Source: an uncultured Eubacteriales bacterium (GTDB taxonomy: Bacteria; Bacillota; Clostridia; Monoglobales; Monoglobaceae). From it: a stretch of DNA of 8,401 nucleotides. A model generated the notes under the pieces. The model worked only from the letters and a program-made list of their open reading frames with translations, was not told the origin of the DNA and made no database searches. This document shows, piece by piece, positions 6,097-8,401 of this stretch. The stretch spans positions 1 through 8,401 of the forward strand of contig CATVQN010000034.1 in assembly GCA_958346135.1 (NCBI GenBank). Reading direction: 5' to 3'. The position numbers were made by a program, and so were the translations under genes. The stretch's first letter is position 1. The number at the start of each line of letters is the position of its first letter.

Positions 6097-7050
6097 TTAT
6101 AAAATCAAAGACTGATAAGGATTGCTGCTTACACGATCCTCATAGTATTCGATTTCATCGAGCCGCCGAAACTCATAGCCTTGACCCTTGAGATATTCAA
6201 TAATTGCGGGCAATGCCTCTGCTGTTGATTTTTTTGCAGCCGCATCATGCATCAGCACCACAATATGGTCTTTGGTGGCAGTTGCCTGCATTCTGGATAA
6301 GAGCTGATCCGCCGTACGGCTGTTGCTCTCCGCATCGCCGTTTAACGCATTCCAGTCGGCATAGTAATAGCCGTTTTGCCGCAGCAGCTCTTTATACTGC
6401 TGTTTCTGCTCCGCATGATCGCCGGCGTTATAGCCGCCGCCCGGAAACCGCATCAGCTTAAAGGGCTTTTTCCCGATGGTCTGCTCAATCAGTCCCTCGG
6501 TCTTTTGAACCTCTCCCAAAAAGCTCTCACCGGTGGCATACAGTGCTTCATAATCATGGCTATAGGTATGGTTTGCCAAAAGATGGCCTTCGTCGAAAGT
6601 GCGCCTTGCAAGCTCCGGGCTTTGCTCAATCATCTTACCCAGCATAAAAAAGGTAGCCTTGACATCATATTGCTTTAACACATCTAGAATCAAAGGAGTT
6701 ACCGCCTGGGTAGGGCCGTCGTCAAAGGTAAGGTAACACACCTTTTTCTCTGCATCGCCTTGCGCCTCCTCCGCCAGCTTGACCAGATCATTTTGCTCCG
6801 ATGCCGGCGGGAGATTGGGTTCTTTCTCCGGCGTCTGTTGTACCAAAGCCGTCTCCGGTTCCGCAGGTTCCCGGCGGCCGCCCTTTACCGCAGATACCGT
6901 GACTCCCACAATAACCGCAATCAGCGCCACGCACAGCACGCAAAACAAACCAAACCGAGCTCCCTTGATTTTAATCCGCATCGCATGTCTGCTTCGGTTT
7001 TTCCGATTCTTACGGATAGGTTCCGGCCTTCTTGGCATTCTTTGAATCAT
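6097..7050 (-). CDS. Membrane-anchored polysaccharide deacetylase (NodB domain)
   Basis: The 317-residue product is a predicted carbohydrate esterase family 4 enzyme that removes N-acetyl groups from a cell-wall or surface polysaccharide, probably peptidoglycan, outside the membrane. A very basic N-terminus (about 1-33) precedes one membrane segment (about 34-54), and a Pro/Glu-rich linker (about 58-100) leads to the NodB domain (about 104-300). All five NodB motifs can be read: TFDDGP (108-113; D110 base, D111 metal), HTYSH (161-165; metal histidines), RFPGGGYN (201-208), ADWNALNGD (231-239) and LMHD (266-269). The catalytic set looks complete. The start is supported by AAAGGAG (7059-7065) 8 bases before ATG. 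It has its own promoter at 7105-7132 and is followed by a hairpin, so it may be monocistronic. The polymer substrate is inferred; chitin or another GlcNAc polymer is possible. Confidence 0.93.
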   Translation of the reverse strand: MIQRMPRRPEPIRKNRKNRSRHAMRIKIKGARFGLFCVLCVALIAVIVGVTVSAVKGGRREPAEPETALVQQTPEKEPNLPPASEQNDLVKLAEEAQGDAEKKVCYLTFDDGPTQAVTPLILDVLKQYDVKATFFMLGKMIEQSPELARRTFDEGHLLANHTYSHDYEALYATGESFLGEVQKTEGLIEQTIGKKPFKLMRFPGGGYNAGDHAEQKQQYKELLRQNGYYYADWNALNGDAESNSRTADQLLSRMQATATKDHIVVLMHDAAAKKSTAEALPAIIEYLKGQGYEFRRLDEIEYYEDRVSSNPYQSLIL

Positions 7051-7076
7051 AAAGCTCTCTCCTTTAAAATGGATCC

Positions 7077-7095
7077 TTCGTCATACTGTGACGAA
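7077..7095. repeat. Perfect 7-bp inverted repeat near the transcription start of the deacetylase gene
   Basis: TTCGTCA (7077-7083) and TGACGAA (7089-7095) are perfect inverted copies separated by 5 bases. They start about 10 bases downstream of the -10 box on the minus strand, so they cover the first transcribed bases. The position suits a repressor operator or a 5' stem-loop of the mRNA. I do not recognise it as the site of a known regulator. Confidence 0.6.
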
Positions 7096-7104
7096 TCTAG
7101 CCTT

Positions 7105-7132
7105 ATTATACCCATTTCCGGACAAAAGTCAA
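7105..7132 (-). promoter_or_regulatory. Sigma-A-type promoter of the deacetylase gene
   Basis: On the minus strand, TTGACT (7127-7132) and a perfect TATAAT (7105-7110) are separated by 16 bases. Transcription would start near 7098, about 48 bases before the deacetylase ATG. This is the best promoter seen in the window. Confidence 0.8.
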
Positions 7133-7173
7133 GGGGCTATTCTCAATCTTATAGAAATATGATCCATATTCTA

Positions 7174-7204
7174 AAATAAAGACGGGAGCGGCATGGCTCC
7201 CGTC
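7174..7204 (-). terminator. Intrinsic terminator of glgA
   Basis: A 9-bp perfect stem, GACGGGAGC (minus 7204-7196) with GCTCCCGTC (7189-7181), closes a 6-base loop and is followed on the minus strand by TTTATTT (7180-7174). It begins 8 bases after the glgA stop. The plus-strand side has only TTTGTT, so it acts mainly for the minus strand. Confidence 0.9.
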
Positions 7205-7212
7205 TTTGTTGA

Positions 7213-8401
7213 TTATGATTCCAATAATTTTTCGTACAGTTCGCTGTATTGCTCCGCAGAGGAACCCCAGGAAAAATCCATCTTCATCGCCCGCTTCATC
7301 AGCGGAACCCAGGTCTCCTTCTGTGCGAAGAATTTAAGCGCCAGGCGCAAGGTATAGAGCATATCATGCGCACGGTAAGGCCAAAAGCTAAAACCGTTGC
7401 CCTCGCCGGTAAATTCGTTAAAGGGCTGTACGGTATCCTTTAAACCGCCGGTCTCCCGCACAAGCGGGATGGTTCCGTAGGTCATGGCAATCATCTGGCT
7501 CAGGCCGCAGGGTTCAAACATAGATGGCATCAGTAAAATATCCGAAGCCGCATAAATTTTATGTGCCATCTCATCGCTAAAAGTGATATTAGCCGACAAC
7601 TTATCCGGATGGAACCACGCATTTTGACGAAACATTTCTTCATACTTGGCCTCACCGGTACCCAGTACTACCAGTTGAATATCCATGTCCATCAGCTCAC
7701 CCATAGCCTGGGCGATTATATCAAAGCCTTTTTGATCTACTAGCCGGGAAACAATCCCGATCATGGCCTTCTCACCGTCTTGCGGAAGCCCCAACCGCTT
7801 TTGAAGCTCAATTTTGTTTTCCTTTTTCTTACTCACCAAATTTCGTAAATCATAGTTGACAAAAATTTTCGGGTCGGTCTTGGGATTATAAGTCTCTGTG
7901 TCGATTCCGTTGAGAATGCCAAACAAAGACTGAGACCGTGCGGCAAGCAAGCCATCCAGCCGTTCACCACCCGTTGGGGTTTTAATCTCCTCGGCATAGG
8001 TGGGGCTGACCGTCGTCACATAGTCAGAATACACAATGCCGCCCTTTAACAGATTGGCACAGCCGTGAAACTCCAGCTTATCTCCGGTAAAAAAGCTTTG
8101 CTCCAGAGAGAAGAAATCCGCCACAATATCCATAGAGTAGATTCCCTGATAACGCAGATTATGAATGGTGAACATGGTCTTAATGCCCCGGTAAAAGTCA
8201 TCGCGCACAAAGTAGGCATTGAGCAATACCGGTACCATTCCCGTCTGCCAGTCGTGGCAATGCAGAATCTCGGGTTTAAAATCCAGATGCCGAAGAATCT
8301 CCAGGCAGGCCTTGTCAAAAAAGGCAAATCGCTCTAAGTCATTCCATTTATAGAGGTAAACATCACCGAAATAGTACTCGTTATCAATAAAGTAATAGGT
8401 T
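7213..8401 (-). CDS. glgA: Glycogen synthase, N-terminus cut by window edge
   Basis: This is an ADP-glucose-dependent glycogen/starch synthase (glycosyltransferase family 5) that extends alpha-1,4-glucan chains in the cytoplasm. The frame stays open to the right edge, giving about 395 residues; a full GlgA has about 475-490, so roughly 80-95 N-terminal residues, including the expected KTGGL motif, lie outside. Visible in order are LHCHDWQTGMVPVLL, TIHNLRYQGIY, TTVSPTYAEEI, GILNGID, IGIVSRLVDQKGFDII, VVLGTGEAKYEE and MPSMFEPCGLSQ with the catalytic-site glutamate, then VRETGGLKDTV. An internal ATG at 8238 (in MVPVLL) is not the true start, since conserved sequence continues upstream of it. The C-terminus ends normally (YSELYEKLLES), followed by a clear terminator. 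Other glycogen genes may lie to the right of the window, but none is visible here. Confidence 0.95.
   Translation of the reverse strand, partial: TYYFIDNEYYFGDVYLYKWNDLERFAFFDKACLEILRHLDFKPEILHCHDWQTGMVPVLLNAYFVRDDFYRGIKTMFTIHNLRYQGIYSMDIVADFFSLEQSFFTGDKLEFHGCANLLKGGIVYSDYVTTVSPTYAEEIKTPTGGERLDGLLAARSQSLFGILNGIDTETYNPKTDPKIFVNYDLRNLVSKKKENKIELQKRLGLPQDGEKAMIGIVSRLVDQKGFDIIAQAMGELMDMDIQLVVLGTGEAKYEEMFRQNAWFHPDKLSANITFSDEMAHKIYAASDILLMPSMFEPCGLSQMIAMTYGTIPLVRETGGLKDTVQPFNEFTGEGNGFSFWPYRAHDMLYTLRLALKFFAQKETWVPLMKRAMKMDFSWGSSAEQYSELYEKLLES

Noticed and set aside
6760..7179. Plus-strand frames opposite the deacetylase N-terminus
   Set aside because: They are Arg-rich shadows that cross the deacetylase promoter, with no family features.

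Overview
The window looks like ordinary chromosome from a low-to-mid GC Gram-positive bacterium, most likely a member of the Clostridia. This is inferred from strong AGGAGG-type ribosome binding sites, sigma-A-like promoters, intrinsic terminators, an S-layer-homology (SLH) protein, SfsA, a ferredoxin-tailed aldo/keto reductase of a type common in anaerobes, and a bacterial glycogen synthase. Species cannot be fixed from the sequence. No rRNA, tRNA, CRISPR array, insertion sequence, integrase or phage gene was seen.

The left half (80-4432, plus strand) is one tight run of five genes with gaps of 13 to 34 bases, each with its own ribosome binding site: an exported SLH protein carrying a ComEC-like metallo-beta-lactamase domain, a 69-residue DUF3006 protein, an aldo/keto reductase with two [4Fe-4S] cluster motifs, an Eis-like GNAT acetyltransferase, and an O6-alkylguanine-DNA alkyltransferase. 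A strong hairpin at 4454-4494 closes the run. No convincing promoter lies in the 79 bases before it, so transcription may start upstream of the window.

The right half (4521-8401) is all on the minus strand. Read in the direction of transcription, it starts with a glycogen synthase (glgA) whose N-terminus is cut off by the window edge and which ends in a clear intrinsic terminator (7174-7204). Next comes a membrane-anchored NodB-type polysaccharide deacetylase with a good promoter and an inverted repeat near +1. A hairpin with a U-run separates it from a C_GCAxxG_C_C-type cysteine-motif protein, which overlaps sfsA by 37 bases. Last is an unrecognised 80-residue protein with a possible promoter of its own.

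The gene functions are mixed: cell surface, redox, acetylation, DNA repair and glycogen synthesis. I see no single pathway joining them and no clear sign of a new defence or mobile system. The items most worth a second look are the SLH/ComEC-like MBL fusion paired with DUF3006, the two RNA/operator-like structures flanking the deacetylase gene, and the orphan small protein.
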